A DNA stretch of 39,675 nucleotides from Chloroflexota bacterium (GCA_012516075.1 JAAYXE010000025.1:1-39675); one strand, 5' to 3'; shown: positions 26,760 to 35,699, counted from the stretch's first letter. The notes: generated by a model not told the origin, from the letters alone. Numbers and translations are program-made.

Positions 26760-27346
26760 GACGATATACAGGTGAACTTGAGCCAGGCCGAAGGCTGCCG
26801 GCCGCGGTTGGTCCCGTCCTGGCGCTCGACCAGGCTCAGGAAGGATTTAAAAGCCTGCAGGCTGGCATCGCTCACCCCCAGCCGGCTGCCGGGGCTGCGC
26901 AGCATCACGTAGAGCAGGTAGGTCCCGCCGGGCGCCAGCAGGCGGCGGACCTGCTCCCGGTAGGCCTGGCTCTCATCGTCTGACAGGTTGTGGTAGCAGC
27001 CCATGTCCAGGATCAGGTCGAACGGACCCTCGATCCCGTCCAGCCGGGTGACATCCTGGACGTAAAAGGCGGCCTGTACCCCGGCCTGGCGGGCCTTGCG
27101 CTGCGCCTGACGGATGGCGCGCGGCGCAAAGTCCACGCCCACCGCCTGCCAGCCGTGCCGGGCCATGGTGATCACGTTGGTGCCGGTGCCGCATCCCAGG
27201 TCCAGGGCCCGGCCGGGCGGGTTGTGCTCCAGGTGCGCCAGCAGCTCCGGCGGCGAGACGCCCGTATCCCACGGTGGGTTGAAGGTGTACCACAGATTAA
27301 ACATCTGCCGGAGCAGGAAGTGCCGCAGCGATACCATGGCCTCCAT
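26756..27346 (-). CDS. SAM-dependent methyltransferase
   Basis: The 196-residue class I methyltransferase has motif I as ALDLGCGTGTNV (about 47-58), the acidic residue after strand 2 in AVGVDFAPRAI, FYVQDVTRLD, and FDLILDMGCYHNL for motif IV. It is of minimal size with no extra domain, so the target cannot be inferred. ATG 27346 has no clear ribosome binding site; ATG 27337 is an alternative. It heads a two-gene leftward unit with the metalloenzyme. Confidence 0.85.
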   Translation of the reverse strand: MEAMVSLRHFLLRQMFNLWYTFNPPWDTGVSPPELLAHLEHNPPGRALDLGCGTGTNVITMARHGWQAVGVDFAPRAIRQAQRKARQAGVQAAFYVQDVTRLDGIEGPFDLILDMGCYHNLSDDESQAYREQVRRLLAPGGTYLLYVMLRSPGSRLGVSDASLQAFKSFLSLVERQDGTNRGRQPSAWLKFTCISS

Positions 27347-27549
27347 TGTACTTGAATTTGGAGGGATGTTGTATGGTTACGGGTGGAGCACGCGGATCTA
27401 CGCTGAAAGCGAGGGCCGCTGTCGCGTGGAGCGGCGTGCTTCGCTGCTCAACGGGGCCTGTGCAGTGCACGACCCTGTTCCTGACGAAACGATCTGTGGG
27501 TGACTGCCCTCCACCGCGCCCATTTCCCATTAAAATGAGAAATCTCACT

Positions 27550-27578
27550 TTGACAAGTAGCACTGTATAACTTAGAAT
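27550..27578 (+). promoter_or_regulatory. Promoter of the EF-G-like gene
   Basis: A perfect TTGACA (27550-27555) and TAGAAT (27573-27578) are separated by 17 bases. The leader is about 32 bases and includes the ribosome binding site GAGGAAGG. Confidence 0.8.
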
Positions 27579-27616
27579 AAGTTGCCAGACTTTATCCACC
27601 TGAGGAAGGTTACCTG

Positions 27617-29689
27617 ATGAAAGAATACACGACGGAATTTATTCGCAATATTGCCATTGCCTCGCACAGCGGCGCCGGGAAGACGATGCTGGCGGAAGCA
27701 CTGGTCCATTTCACAGGAGGGTCCACACGCCTGGGGAAAGTCGAGGAGGGTACCACCATTTCGGATTTCGAAGAAGAAGAAATCCGCCGGGGTATTTCAC
27801 TCTCCACCTCGCTCATCCCGGTTGAATACAAAGATTTCAAAATCAACCTGCTCGACACTCCCGGGTATACCGACTTCGTGGGCGAGGAAATCTCCGCCCT
27901 GCGCGTGGCCGACGGGGTCCTGATTCTGGTGGATGCCGTCTCCGGTGCTGAAGTCGGTACGGAGATCGCCTGGAATTACGCCGACCAGTTCGAGCTGCCC
28001 CGCTTCCTGGTCGTCAATAAAATGAATCGCGACAACGCAAATTTCCGCCGCGCCCTGGAATCGGTCCAGGAGATCACCGACAAGCGCCTGATCCCCCTGC
28101 AGCTCCCCTGGGGTGAAAAAGCTGATTTCAAAGGCGTCATCGATCTGCTGACCATGAAAGCCTATGAGGGCGACGGTAAAAAGGAAGCCGAGATCCCCGC
28201 CGAGTTCAGCGACGACGTGGAGACCGCTCGCATGGAGCTGATCGAAGCCGCCGCCGAGGGCGAGGATGCGCTGCTGGAAAAATACCTGGAAGGCGAGGAA
28301 CTGACCTCCGAAGAGATCCTGCGCGGCCTGTGCGAGGTGGTGCGCAGCGGGGCCTTCGTCCCCGTGTTCGTCACTGCCGGTTCAGCCGAGATCGGCCTCA
28401 AACCCCTGCTGGATGCCATCATCTCGCTGATGCCCTCTCCAATTGAGGCCAAACCCGCCGTTGCCCAGGGCAAAGACGGCGAGGAGACCCTGCGAGCGGC
28501 CAGCGATGGCCCGCTGGCGGCCTACGTCTGGAAGACCACCGCCGACCCCTTCGTCGGCCGGATCACCTACTTCCGGGTCTATTCCGGCACGGTCAGCTCG
28601 GACACACGCGTGTGGAACCAGACCAAGGGCGCCGAAGAGCGCCTGGGCACCCTGCACGTGCTGCGCGGCAAAGAGCAGTTCGCCGTCAAGACCGTGCACG
28701 CCGGCGATATCGCCACCGTTTCCAAGCTCAACGCCACCACCACGGGCGACACGCTGTGTGAAAAGGGACACCCGCTCACCCTGCCGGTGCCCGAATATCC
28801 GTCCGCCCTGTATCGCGTGGCCGTCACGCCCAAGACCCAGGCCGACTCCGCCAAGATCAGCACCACGCTCACCCGCCTGGCCGAAGAAGACCCGACCCTG
28901 TCGTGGTACAACGAGCCCAGCACGCTGCAGACCATCCTGCAGGGTATGGGCGACCAGCACATCGACGTGGCCGTGCGCAAGGCTGAGACCAAATTCCAGA
29001 CCGGCATTAATATCGCCGAGCCGCGCGTCCCCTACCTGGAGACCATTACCAAGACTGCTACCGCGACTTACCGCCACAAGAAGCAGACCGGCGGCGCCGG
29101 CCAGTTCGGCGAAGTGGTCATGCGCATTGAGCCCTACGAGGAGGACGAGTTCGCCTTCGTCAACGAAGTCTTCGGCGGCGCGATTTCTTCCGGCTATATG
29201 CCTGCCATTGAAAAGGGCGTGCGCGGCGTGATGCGCGACGGCGTGTTCGCCGGCTACCCGATGAAGAACATCAAAGTGGCCATCACGGATGGTAAGGAGC
29301 ACCCGGTGGACTCCAAGCCGGTGGCCTTCGAAATCGCCGGCCGCGAGGCCTTCAAGCTGGCCGTCAAAGACGCCGGCCCGGTGCTGCTCGAGCCGATCAT
29401 GAACGTGCGCATCACCGTGCCCGAGGCCAACATGGGCGATATCCTCGGCGACCTGAACACCCGCCGGGCGCGTGTCCAGGGTATGGACACCGAGAAGGGG
29501 CGCTCCGTCGTCACCGCTCAGGTGCCCCTGGCCGAGATGCAGCGCTACACCACCGACCTGCGCTCCATCACCGGTGGGCGCGGCGTGTTCACCATGGAGT
29601 TCTCGCACTACGAGACCGTCCCGGCGCACATCGCCCAGGAAGTGGTCAACGCCCGCCAGAAAGAGCTGGCTGCGGCCAAAGAAGAATAA
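27617..29689 (+). CDS. Elongation factor G-like GTPase
   Basis: The 690-residue protein has the five-domain EF-G architecture and belongs to the EF-G-like paralogues rather than the main FusA. The P-loop is SHSGAGKT (16-23) and switch I reads RRGISLSTS. In switch II the segment LLDTPGYTDFVGE has Tyr84 where EF-G has its GTPase-activating histidine; Tyr is usual for this paralogue group. The guanine-specificity motif reads NKMN (134-137) instead of NKMD, a one-base difference at 28025. Domain IV has KKQTGGAGQFGEVVMRIEP. No ribosomal protein or EF-Tu gene is near. It may act in translation under stress or in recycling; the role is unknown. Confidence 0.88.
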   Translation: MKEYTTEFIRNIAIASHSGAGKTMLAEALVHFTGGSTRLGKVEEGTTISDFEEEEIRRGISLSTSLIPVEYKDFKINLLDTPGYTDFVGEEISALRVADGVLILVDAVSGAEVGTEIAWNYADQFELPRFLVVNKMNRDNANFRRALESVQEITDKRLIPLQLPWGEKADFKGVIDLLTMKAYEGDGKKEAEIPAEFSDDVETARMELIEAAAEGEDALLEKYLEGEELTSEEILRGLCEVVRSGAFVPVFVTAGSAEIGLKPLLDAIISLMPSPIEAKPAVAQGKDGEETLRAASDGPLAAYVWKTTADPFVGRITYFRVYSGTVSSDTRVWNQTKGAEERLGTLHVLRGKEQFAVKTVHAGDIATVSKLNATTTGDTLCEKGHPLTLPVPEYPSALYRVAVTPKTQADSAKISTTLTRLAEEDPTLSWYNEPSTLQTILQGMGDQHIDVAVRKAETKFQTGINIAEPRVPYLETITKTATATYRHKKQTGGAGQFGEVVMRIEPYEEDEFAFVNEVFGGAISSGYMPAIEKGVRGVMRDGVFAGYPMKNIKVAITDGKEHPVDSKPVAFEIAGREAFKLAVKDAGPVLLEPIMNVRITVPEANMGDILGDLNTRRARVQGMDTEKGRSVVTAQVPLAEMQRYTTDLRSITGGRGVFTMEFSHYETVPAHIAQEVVNARQKELAAAKEE

Positions 29690-29710
29690 TCCCGGTTGCA
29701 TACCGGTGGA

Positions 29711-29747
29711 CAGGACCCATCCGCTGGAAAGGATGGGTCCTGTTTTT
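29711..29747 (+). terminator. Intrinsic terminator of the EF-G-like gene
   Basis: A perfect 12-bp stem (29711-29722 with 29731-29742) with an 8-base loop is followed by five T residues, 21 bases past the stop. Confidence 0.9.
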
Positions 29748-29852
29748 GTTAATTTCGGGCAGATGAAAACCTAAAATCCCAGGACAGGCGTATTACTTTA
29801 TGTCAAAGATGACTGCATCCTGCCTGCCGACCGCAACCCGTCCACCGCGCCG

Positions 29853-30398
29853 GTGCTCTCTGCGGCCAGCGTGTCGCCCACGCAGGTGCACCTGTCCTGG
29901 ACGCCCTCGGAAGAGGATGGGCCCTATGTTGTCTACGCCGTCTACCGGGACGGCAGCCTGCTGACCTGGGCCGGCCCGGCGACCTCTTTCACCGTCGGTC
30001 TGCTGAAGCCCAGCACAACCTACACCTTCTCGGTTGCAGCTCGTGACAACTGGTCCAACTTCTCTCCGCACAGCAGCACGGTGACGGTCACAACCCTGCC
30101 GGCCGACAGCAGCGACACCACGCCGCCCACCACACCGGGGAACCTGACCCTTCAGGACATGTTCTGCGGCGAAGTAGAGATCAGCTGGCAGGCCTCGACC
30201 GATAACGTCGAGCCCCAGGCGACCATCCGCTACGATATCTACGTGAACGGCGTGTTCGACCACAGCCTGGCCGGCTTCACCCGCTCGATTACCTACGGGA
30301 CGGTGGACGGCGAGAACGTGTTTACGGTGATCGCCGTGGACAGCGCCGGCAGCGCCTCCGCCCCGGCAGCGGAGAACATCGTGCTGGATATTTGTTGA
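29853..30398 (+). CDS. Two-domain fibronectin type III protein, probably 5'-truncated
   Basis: The 181 residues form two FN3-like domains. The first runs from about 1 to 80, with VHLSWTPSEEDGPYVVYAVY and the Tyr-rich LKPSTTYTFSVAARD. After a Thr/Pro linker (DTTPPTTPGNLTLQ), the second covers about 100-175, with EISWQASTDN. The frame stays open upstream to 29775 and reads like protein (YVKDDCILPADRNPST). But that part contains no ATG, GTG or TTG, and GTG 29853 has no ribosome binding site. There is no signal peptide. It is most likely the C-terminal remnant of a larger secreted adhesion or glycan-binding protein. Confidence 0.5.
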   Translation: MLSAASVSPTQVHLSWTPSEEDGPYVVYAVYRDGSLLTWAGPATSFTVGLLKPSTTYTFSVAARDNWSNFSPHSSTVTVTTLPADSSDTTPPTTPGNLTLQDMFCGEVEISWQASTDNVEPQATIRYDIYVNGVFDHSLAGFTRSITYGTVDGENVFTVIAVDSAGSASAPAAENIVLDIC

Positions 30399-30462
30399 TC
30401 TCTGGGGCTGACACGAGGTGACGCTGATCTCGCGGATGGACGCGGTTTGAAAATACCCTCCC

Positions 30463-30795
30463 CTGTGAGCGGCGTAAACGCACGGCGAAACGGGAGAGGC
30501 CAGGGAGGGGGCAGCGATGCACGCCTGGTCTGATCAGGGGATACCGTGCCCCTTTACATCTGGGCACGGCGCGCATTGAACAACTGGCGAGCAGTCTGGA
30601 CCGGTAACCGGAGAAAAATACCATATCTCGCCGCAGAGCCGTACCCTTACAGCAAATTATCTTGTAAACGAGAAAGGTAAGGGCACGGCTGTTTGCGCTG
30701 AGAAATATTTCTCGGAGCAGAAGCCGCCACCTTATTGTGATGGTTTTCCCCGAGCGCTGCCGTGCCCGCTGCGGCAGCAAGTAATGACGGAAACG
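30463..30795 (-). repeat. Dispersed stem-loop repeat, two-module copy in reverse orientation
   Basis: Two modules lie at 30562-30646 (85 bp, one arm with a GTACCC variant) and 30681-30767 (87 bp). A short inverted pair at 30544-30569 adjoins. On the minus strand the order matches the first copy at 178-481: flank with GTCATTAC-GCTGC, module 1, then GCTGTAAGGG and module 2 with GCGGCGAGAT. On the left it ends with the CTGTGAGCGG...GCGAAACGGG segment also found at about 19092. The intergenic space, 30399-30955, holds nothing else. Confidence 0.7.
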
Positions 30796-30955
30796 AACAG
30801 GGTAAGACGAAAACAATACCCCTGTCGAATATGTCCGTGCGCCCACAGGACATTGTGACCGGGCATGCCGGTCATGCATAACATGCGCAGCATGTCCATG
30901 TCCATGCCGCTCCGCGCGCCTGCAGGCTGTGTGGACCGGTCAACCGGGAAACCGC

Positions 30956-31990
30956 TCACACCCCCGGTGCGTCCAGTTCGAGCACCTCGCGCTCTGCCCC
31001 CTCATCTCCCTGCGCCAGGCCCAGGCGCACAAACAGCCGCGGGGCCACGGCGATCACCCAGATGCCGACCAGCATATAGCGCACATAGCGCAGGACGTAG
31101 GCGGTCAGGAACTCGCCGCGCGGGAAGACCTCGCCCAGCCCGTACCAGATCAGGCTCACGCCGATCAAACCCAGGGGCAGGCGCCCCAGCCGCTTCCAGA
31201 AATCGCCGCCGGCCTGGAAGCCGCCCCAGCGGCGCAGCAGGATCGCTCCGGCGCCGATCCCGAACAGCGTGCCGCCAGCGGTGAACGCCCCGGCCAGGGC
31301 CACCGGGTCGGGCAGCTCGCGGTCCGGGAAGAAAAAGCGGATGTTCTCGGCCCAGGCAGCGGGCAGCGTCCATGCGCCCAGGCTCAGGCGCACCAGGAAA
31401 GAGATCAGGATCAACACCAGGGTAAAGGCGAAGATGCTGGCGAGCTGCATCCCCACGCGCATGCCCGCCAGGCGCGACCGCACCACCGGCTCCAGGCGCA
31501 GGAACAGCCACACCAGGATCGCTCCGAGCGCCCAGCCGATGAGAACGTCCCAGATGAAGTGCACGCCCAGATAGATGCGCGACAGTCCGATGAGGAAGGT
31601 GACCACGATCATGGTGACCAGCACCCAGCCCCGGCGGGAGAGCACGCCCAGCAGGCCCCACACGGCGGCCGCGTTCTGCGCGTGGCCGGAGGGGATTCCG
31701 AACGAGCTCTCGCTGATCAGCGCCTGGACCTCGGAGGTGTAGAAATAGGGGCGCGGGCTCTGGAAGGCCAGTTTGAAGATGTGGTTGACGCTGTTGCTGA
31801 GCATCAGCATGGTGCCCACGCGCAGCCCCAGGCTGGCGTCCACGCACCAGAACAGGGCCGGCATGATGAGCAGGAAGAATTCCTCGTTGCCCAAAAAGGA
31901 GAAAAACTGCATCGGCGCGGCGAGCCAGCCGCCCAGGCTCTGCACCAGCAGGGTGATCTGTACACCCAGGTCAAAGAATGGATCGGTCAT
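30956..31990 (-). CDS. PAP2-family membrane phosphatase
   Basis: The 344-residue polytopic protein has all three PAP2 motifs: K73-x6-R80-P81 in KLAFQSPRP, PSGH (100-103), and S137-R138-x5-H144-x3-D148 in SRIYLGVHFIWD. Such enzymes remove phosphate from phosphatidic acid, undecaprenyl diphosphate or related lipids at the outer membrane face. It is longer than usual, with about four extra C-terminal helices (SIFAFTLVLILISFLV and further). The start at ATG 31990 has GAGGAG upstream. It lies downstream of the carboxylesterase-like gene on the same strand. Confidence 0.9.
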   Translation of the reverse strand: MTDPFFDLGVQITLLVQSLGGWLAAPMQFFSFLGNEEFFLLIMPALFWCVDASLGLRVGTMLMLSNSVNHIFKLAFQSPRPYFYTSEVQALISESSFGIPSGHAQNAAAVWGLLGVLSRRGWVLVTMIVVTFLIGLSRIYLGVHFIWDVLIGWALGAILVWLFLRLEPVVRSRLAGMRVGMQLASIFAFTLVLILISFLVRLSLGAWTLPAAWAENIRFFFPDRELPDPVALAGAFTAGGTLFGIGAGAILLRRWGGFQAGGDFWKRLGRLPLGLIGVSLIWYGLGEVFPRGEFLTAYVLRYVRYMLVGIWVIAVAPRLFVRLGLAQGDEGAEREVLELDAPGV

Positions 31991-32139
31991 GCTGCTCCTC
32001 GTAGCAATGGATTACGAAAGGATCGGGTATGCTGCGGGTGAGTACCCCCGGTCGCGGATATGCAGTCAATGCGCTGCGCCGGATCCGGGTCCCAAAGGGC
32101 AGTCCTCACCTGAAAAATGCGGCGGTCCATACCCCGGGA

Positions 32140-32967
32140 TCAATCCGCTTCTGCCTGCGCTTCTGTGCTGAGGCGCCTCCCCCGCACCCGCTCGATAAAC
32201 CCCGCCGCAGCCTCGAAGACGCGCTCGCGCTGTGGTTCGCGCGTGATCACGTGCCCGCAGTCCTGCACCCAGAGCAGCTCTTTGTCTGCAGTGCCCAGCG
32301 CCGCATAAATCTGTTCGGCATTGTGCGGGGCCACGCCGCCGTCGTCGCGGGAGTGCACCAGCAGCGTGGGGACCTGCACGCGCGGCAGGGCGAGGCGCAT
32401 CTCCGCCAGCAGGTCGAGCAGTTCGGCGATGGCGCGCGTGGGGTAGTAGGGGTAGTCGATGTGGTCCTGCGCCGCCAGCGGGTCGCGCCAGTCGGGCGGG
32501 CCTTTGGCCACTCTGGGCTGCACGTAAGCGAAGAGCCTGGTATACGGCAGGCGCCAGTCGTGCGGGAGGGCATACGGCGTGGACATGGCCACCACCCCCT
32601 CCACGGGGAACCGGGCGCTGAACAGCAGCGAGAGCACACCGCCCATCGAGAGGCCCAGGATGAACACGCTCCGCTCCGCGGGGTCGTAGCCGCACAGGGC
32701 GCTGTGCAGCAGGTGCCAGCCGTCCTCGACGGAATGCAGCCAGTCCTGCCAGCGCAGGTGCAGCATGTCCTGCGGGCGGGTGGCGTGCCCGGCCAGGCGC
32801 ACGCCCAGCACCGTGTGACCGCGCCCCGCCAGATACTCGCCCAAACCGCGCATCTCTTTCGGCGCGCCGGTGAAGCCGTGCACCAGCAGGCAGCCGCACG
32901 GCCCGCCGGGGAAGAAGAAGGGCTCTGCCCCGGAGATCACCGGGGTGTAGGCGCTGCGGTCCGCCAT
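32140..32967 (-). CDS. Alpha/beta hydrolase, carboxylesterase/monoglyceride-lipase type
   Basis: The 275-residue protein resembles Est30-like carboxylesterases and monoglyceride lipases. LLVHGFTGAPKEMR (about 27-40) forms the oxyanion loop, GLSMGG the nucleophile elbow, and VHSRDDGGVAP and DCGHVITRE carry the aspartate and histidine. Its start lies 4 bases after the stop of the M24 peptidase, so they form one unit. Substrate not predictable. Confidence 0.88.
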   Translation of the reverse strand: MADRSAYTPVISGAEPFFFPGGPCGCLLVHGFTGAPKEMRGLGEYLAGRGHTVLGVRLAGHATRPQDMLHLRWQDWLHSVEDGWHLLHSALCGYDPAERSVFILGLSMGGVLSLLFSARFPVEGVVAMSTPYALPHDWRLPYTRLFAYVQPRVAKGPPDWRDPLAAQDHIDYPYYPTRAIAELLDLLAEMRLALPRVQVPTLLVHSRDDGGVAPHNAEQIYAALGTADKELLWVQDCGHVITREPQRERVFEAAAGFIERVRGRRLSTEAQAEAD

Positions 32968-32971
32968 GGCG

Positions 32972-34129
32972 TCAGCCCAGGGTGATGAGCTCGCGCGGCA
33001 GGTTGCTGAGCGTCTGCGCGCCGCTGATGGTGATGGCCACGTTGTCCTCGATGCGCACGCCGTTCTGGCCAGCGATGTAAATGCCCGGTTCCACGGTGAA
33101 GGTCATCCCAGGCTCCAGGATCTGGGGGTTGCCGGAGCGCATATAGGGCGCCTCGTGGCTCTCCATGCCCAGCCCGTGGCCGGTGCGGTGGATGAAATAG
33201 TCGCCGTAGCCGGCCGCTTCGATCACTGCCCGGGCGGCCTTATCCACATCGCCAGCGGGGATGCCCGGGCGGCAGGCGGCCCGGCCGGCTTCGTTGGCCT
33301 CTCTGACCACCGCGGCGATGCGCTGCCACTCTGCGTCGACCTCGCCGATGGCAAAGGTGCGCGTCAGGTCCGAGCAGTAATCGTCGTACATGGCCCCCCA
33401 GTCGATCACCAGCAGGTCGCCGGGCTGCAGCGGGCGCTCACCGGGGACAGCGTGGGGGTTGGCCGCGTTCGGGCCAGCCGAGACGATGGGCGGGAAGGGG
33501 AACTCGGGCTGGGCGCCGGCGCGCAGCAGCTGGTATGAGAGCTCGGATGCCAGCTCGCGCTCCGTCATCCCAACCCGCACGGCCGGCAGGGTGGCCTGCA
33601 GGGCCTGCTGGGCGATCTCCACCGCCTGCTGCATGGCGGCGATCTCGGTTGCGTCTTTGCGCATGCGCAGGGCGGCGATCTCGGGCTCGGCGGAGACGAA
33701 GCTGGCCTGCCCGGCGGCGGCCTCCAGGAAGCGCAGCTCGATCAGGCGCAGGCGCAGGGGCTCTACCCCCACCCGCTTGCCGTCCAGATGTGCGGCCAGG
33801 GCGGCGGCGTGGAACGCTGCGTCCCAGCTCTGCAGGTCCTCGCCGTAGGAGAAGGACTCCACTGCGTAGGGTAGACCTTCGAGCTTGCCCGTCTCGAGCT
33901 CGGGCAGCACGATCACCGTGGGCTGCCCGGGGGTGAAAATGGCGACCACCGGCCGCTCCATGAGGTGGAAGTGCAGGCCGGTGAGGTAGGTGAGCGTCGG
34001 GCCGGGGTTGAGCACGAGCGCGTCCATGCCAGCGCGCTGCAGCTCTTCGGCCAGGCGCGCGTGGCGGGCAGGGTAGGGCGAGGCGAGCTGCCCGGTGGAT
34101 GGTGTGTTTCGAGTTTCGGGATTGGACAT
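32972..34129 (-). CDS. M24-family aminopeptidase (Xaa-Pro peptidase-like)
   Basis: The 385-residue protein has the creatinase-like N-terminal domain (ARLAEELQRAGMDALVLNP...YLTGLHFH) and the pita-bread metallopeptidase domain. The five metal ligands are visible in order: D in VIDWGAMYDDY, D in CSDLTRTFA, H in TGHGLGMESHEAP, E in FTVEPGIYI and E in GVRIEDNVA. Proline dipeptidase and aminopeptidase P are both possible. The start is ATG 34129, with AAGGAGG upstream; a longer frame to 34366 runs into the repeat region. Confidence 0.92.
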   Translation of the reverse strand: MSNPETRNTPSTGQLASPYPARHARLAEELQRAGMDALVLNPGPTLTYLTGLHFHLMERPVVAIFTPGQPTVIVLPELETGKLEGLPYAVESFSYGEDLQSWDAAFHAAALAAHLDGKRVGVEPLRLRLIELRFLEAAAGQASFVSAEPEIAALRMRKDATEIAAMQQAVEIAQQALQATLPAVRVGMTERELASELSYQLLRAGAQPEFPFPPIVSAGPNAANPHAVPGERPLQPGDLLVIDWGAMYDDYCSDLTRTFAIGEVDAEWQRIAAVVREANEAGRAACRPGIPAGDVDKAARAVIEAAGYGDYFIHRTGHGLGMESHEAPYMRSGNPQILEPGMTFTVEPGIYIAGQNGVRIEDNVAITISGAQTLSNLPRELITLG

Positions 34130-34230
34130 AAGACCTCCTTTCGGCAGGGGCCGGTGTGATTTGATTATATTCGCATCTGCAGGGGCGGGGGAGGTGGGAT
34201 ACAGAGGAACGCCGGTCACACATTCCTCTC

Positions 34231-34655
34231 GTTCCCCCACTCTGCGTGGGAACCTTATCCCGGCCGCTCCGCGGCCATCCCTGTTCACCCCGTATGCCTG
34301 GATCCGCTGTGCGCCCCGCAGAGCGGGGCATTTACCGGCTTCCACGGGGACCGGCATGGTTCCCATGCTCGGGAGCCAGAATAAAAATGACCAGCCCCAC
34401 GCAGGTGGGGCTTCGTGATCTTCACAACAGCGGCTTCAGCCGCCATACCTTTCACCCTCTGGTTCCCACGCTCCCGGCCGTTCTGCGGCCATCTCTGTTC
34501 ACCCCGTATGCCTGGATCCATTGTGCGCCCCGCAGAGCTGGGCCTTTACCGGCTCCCACGGGGACCGGCATGGTTCCCATGCTCGGGAGCCAGAATAAAA
34601 AAAGCCCCGCGCAGGCGGGGCTTCGTGCTCTCCACAGGTGCGGCTTCAGCCGCCA
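34231..34655. repeat. Tandem pair of about 185-bp palindrome-rich units
   Basis: Unit A (34259-34445) and unit B (34473-34655) match over nearly their full length, about 210-214 bp apart. Each contains, in order, a CGGCC..GGCC stem, CCGTATGCCTGGATCC, a GCCCCGCAGAG segment, TTCCCATGCTCGGGA, a GC-rich hairpin and CGGCTTCAGCCGCCA. A GTTCCC(C)CAC...GTGGGAAC hairpin (34231-34253) precedes unit A, with a partial copy before unit B. The GTTCCCAC/GTGGGAAC type of palindrome resembles REP sequences known from many bacteria. The 34130-34784 stretch has no supported gene. Confidence 0.75.
34595..34623 (-). terminator. Terminator-like hairpin inside repeat unit B
   Basis: A 9-bp stem (34602-34610 with 34615-34623) is followed on the minus strand by seven T residues (34603-34597). 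It could act as a minus-strand terminator ahead of the M24 peptidase group, though no minus-strand gene lies just upstream. Confidence 0.5.
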
Positions 34656-34734
34656 GAATCCTTCCAAACACCTCCGCGTTATCTGCTCCTGAGATGCGCA
34701 GCATCACCCGTGTCTGCCCGCCCCTCCCACCCCG

Positions 34735-34743
34735 TGATAGAAT
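34735..34743 (+). promoter_or_regulatory. Extended -10 promoter of the Lon-N gene
   Basis: TG at 34735-34736 lies one base before TAGAAT (34738-34743), giving an extended -10. No -35 box is clear. The leader would be about 35 bases. Confidence 0.45.
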
Positions 34744-34784
34744 TATCCACCAGGGAACATCAGTCCAACCGAAGCGACGCCGGC

Positions 34785-35435
34785 ATGGAAATTCCGCTCT
34801 TTCCCCTCCACACCGTGCTCTTCCCGGGCGCACCGCTGCTGCTGCACATCTTCGAGCCCCGCTACCAGGAGATGATCCGCATCTGCCTGGAGCAGGAGCG
34901 ACCGTTCGGCGTCGTACTGATCCGCAAAGGGGTCGAGGCCATGGGCCCCCTGGCGGAGCCGCATGCCGTCGGCTGCACGGCCGAGATCGTCGACGTGCAG
35001 CGCCTGGGCGGCGGGCGCATGAACCTGACCACCCTGGGGCGCAATCGCTTCCGCCTGCTCTCGCTGGACAGCAGGCGGCGCCCCTACCTGACGGCCGAAG
35101 TGGCAGAATTCCCGCTGCAGGATGCGGACTCCCCGCCGGTGGACGCCGCCGTCCCCGGGCTGCAGGGATGGGTGGACCGCTACCTGGAGCACCTGGCCCG
35201 GGTGCGCAACGAGCAGTACGGGCCAGTCCACCTGAGCGGCGGCAACGCCGCAAAGATCTTCCTGGCCGCCAGCCTGCTGCAGATCCCGCTGGTGGAAAAG
35301 CAGGCCCTGCTGGCCCAGGAGTCGGCGCACACGCTGCTGAGCGGGGTGCTCACGGCCTACCGCCGCGAAGTGGTGCTGCTGCAGGCGCAGCTGCGCCAGG
35401 GCGGCAGCAGCCCCGGCACCTTTTCCAGGAACTAG
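34785..35435 (+). CDS. LON N-terminal (substrate-binding) domain protein
   Basis: The 216-residue protein is a free-standing LON N-terminal domain without the ATPase or protease parts. It opens with IPLFPLHTVLFPGAPLLLHIFEPRYQEM, typical for the domain, and continues with GTAEIVDVQRLGGGRMNL-like strands (here CTAEIVDV) and a helical second half. Such proteins are widespread in bacteria; their role is unclear, possibly substrate binding for a protease. The start at ATG 34785 has only a weak ribosome binding site. It lies alone between the repeats and the ABC operon. Confidence 0.85.
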   Translation: MEIPLFPLHTVLFPGAPLLLHIFEPRYQEMIRICLEQERPFGVVLIRKGVEAMGPLAEPHAVGCTAEIVDVQRLGGGRMNLTTLGRNRFRLLSLDSRRRPYLTAEVAEFPLQDADSPPVDAAVPGLQGWVDRYLEHLARVRNEQYGPVHLSGGNAAKIFLAASLLQIPLVEKQALLAQESAHTLLSGVLTAYRREVVLLQAQLRQGGSSPGTFSRN

Positions 35436-35648
35436 CTGCTTTTATTAACCTTCCACGCAGCCTATAAGGGGGAATAGGGCAGGGCGGTTAGCGCTCACCC
35501 CGCAGCCGGGCCCGGCCCGAGAAAAACTGAACCTCAGCCCAGACCCCGGGATATTATAAGGGACTCGTGAGGGGGCCGCAGCGGGAAAACCGGACGGCTC
35601 GCCCGGCAAAGCGCACGGCGGTGCCCCGCGAGAATGGACAGGATTTCG

Positions 35649-35677
35649 TTTACAATACGGATCGAATGACATAATCT
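35649..35677 (+). promoter_or_regulatory. Promoter of the ABC transporter operon
   Basis: TTTACA (35649-35654) and TAATCT (35672-35677) are separated by 17 bases, just before the ribosome binding site AAGGAGGG of the lipoprotein gene. Nothing else is recognised in 35436-35648. Confidence 0.55.
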
Positions 35678-35699
35678 ATGCGCCGAGAAGGAGGGAAAG

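Noticed and set aside
28382..29701. A 439-residue minus-strand frame
   Set aside because: It is antisense to the EF-G-like gene and has His/Gly/Leu-rich shadow composition.
34231..34655. Reading the palindromic array as a CRISPR
   Set aside because: There are only two units of about 185 bp with nearly identical content, no short repeats with unique spacers, and no cas genes.
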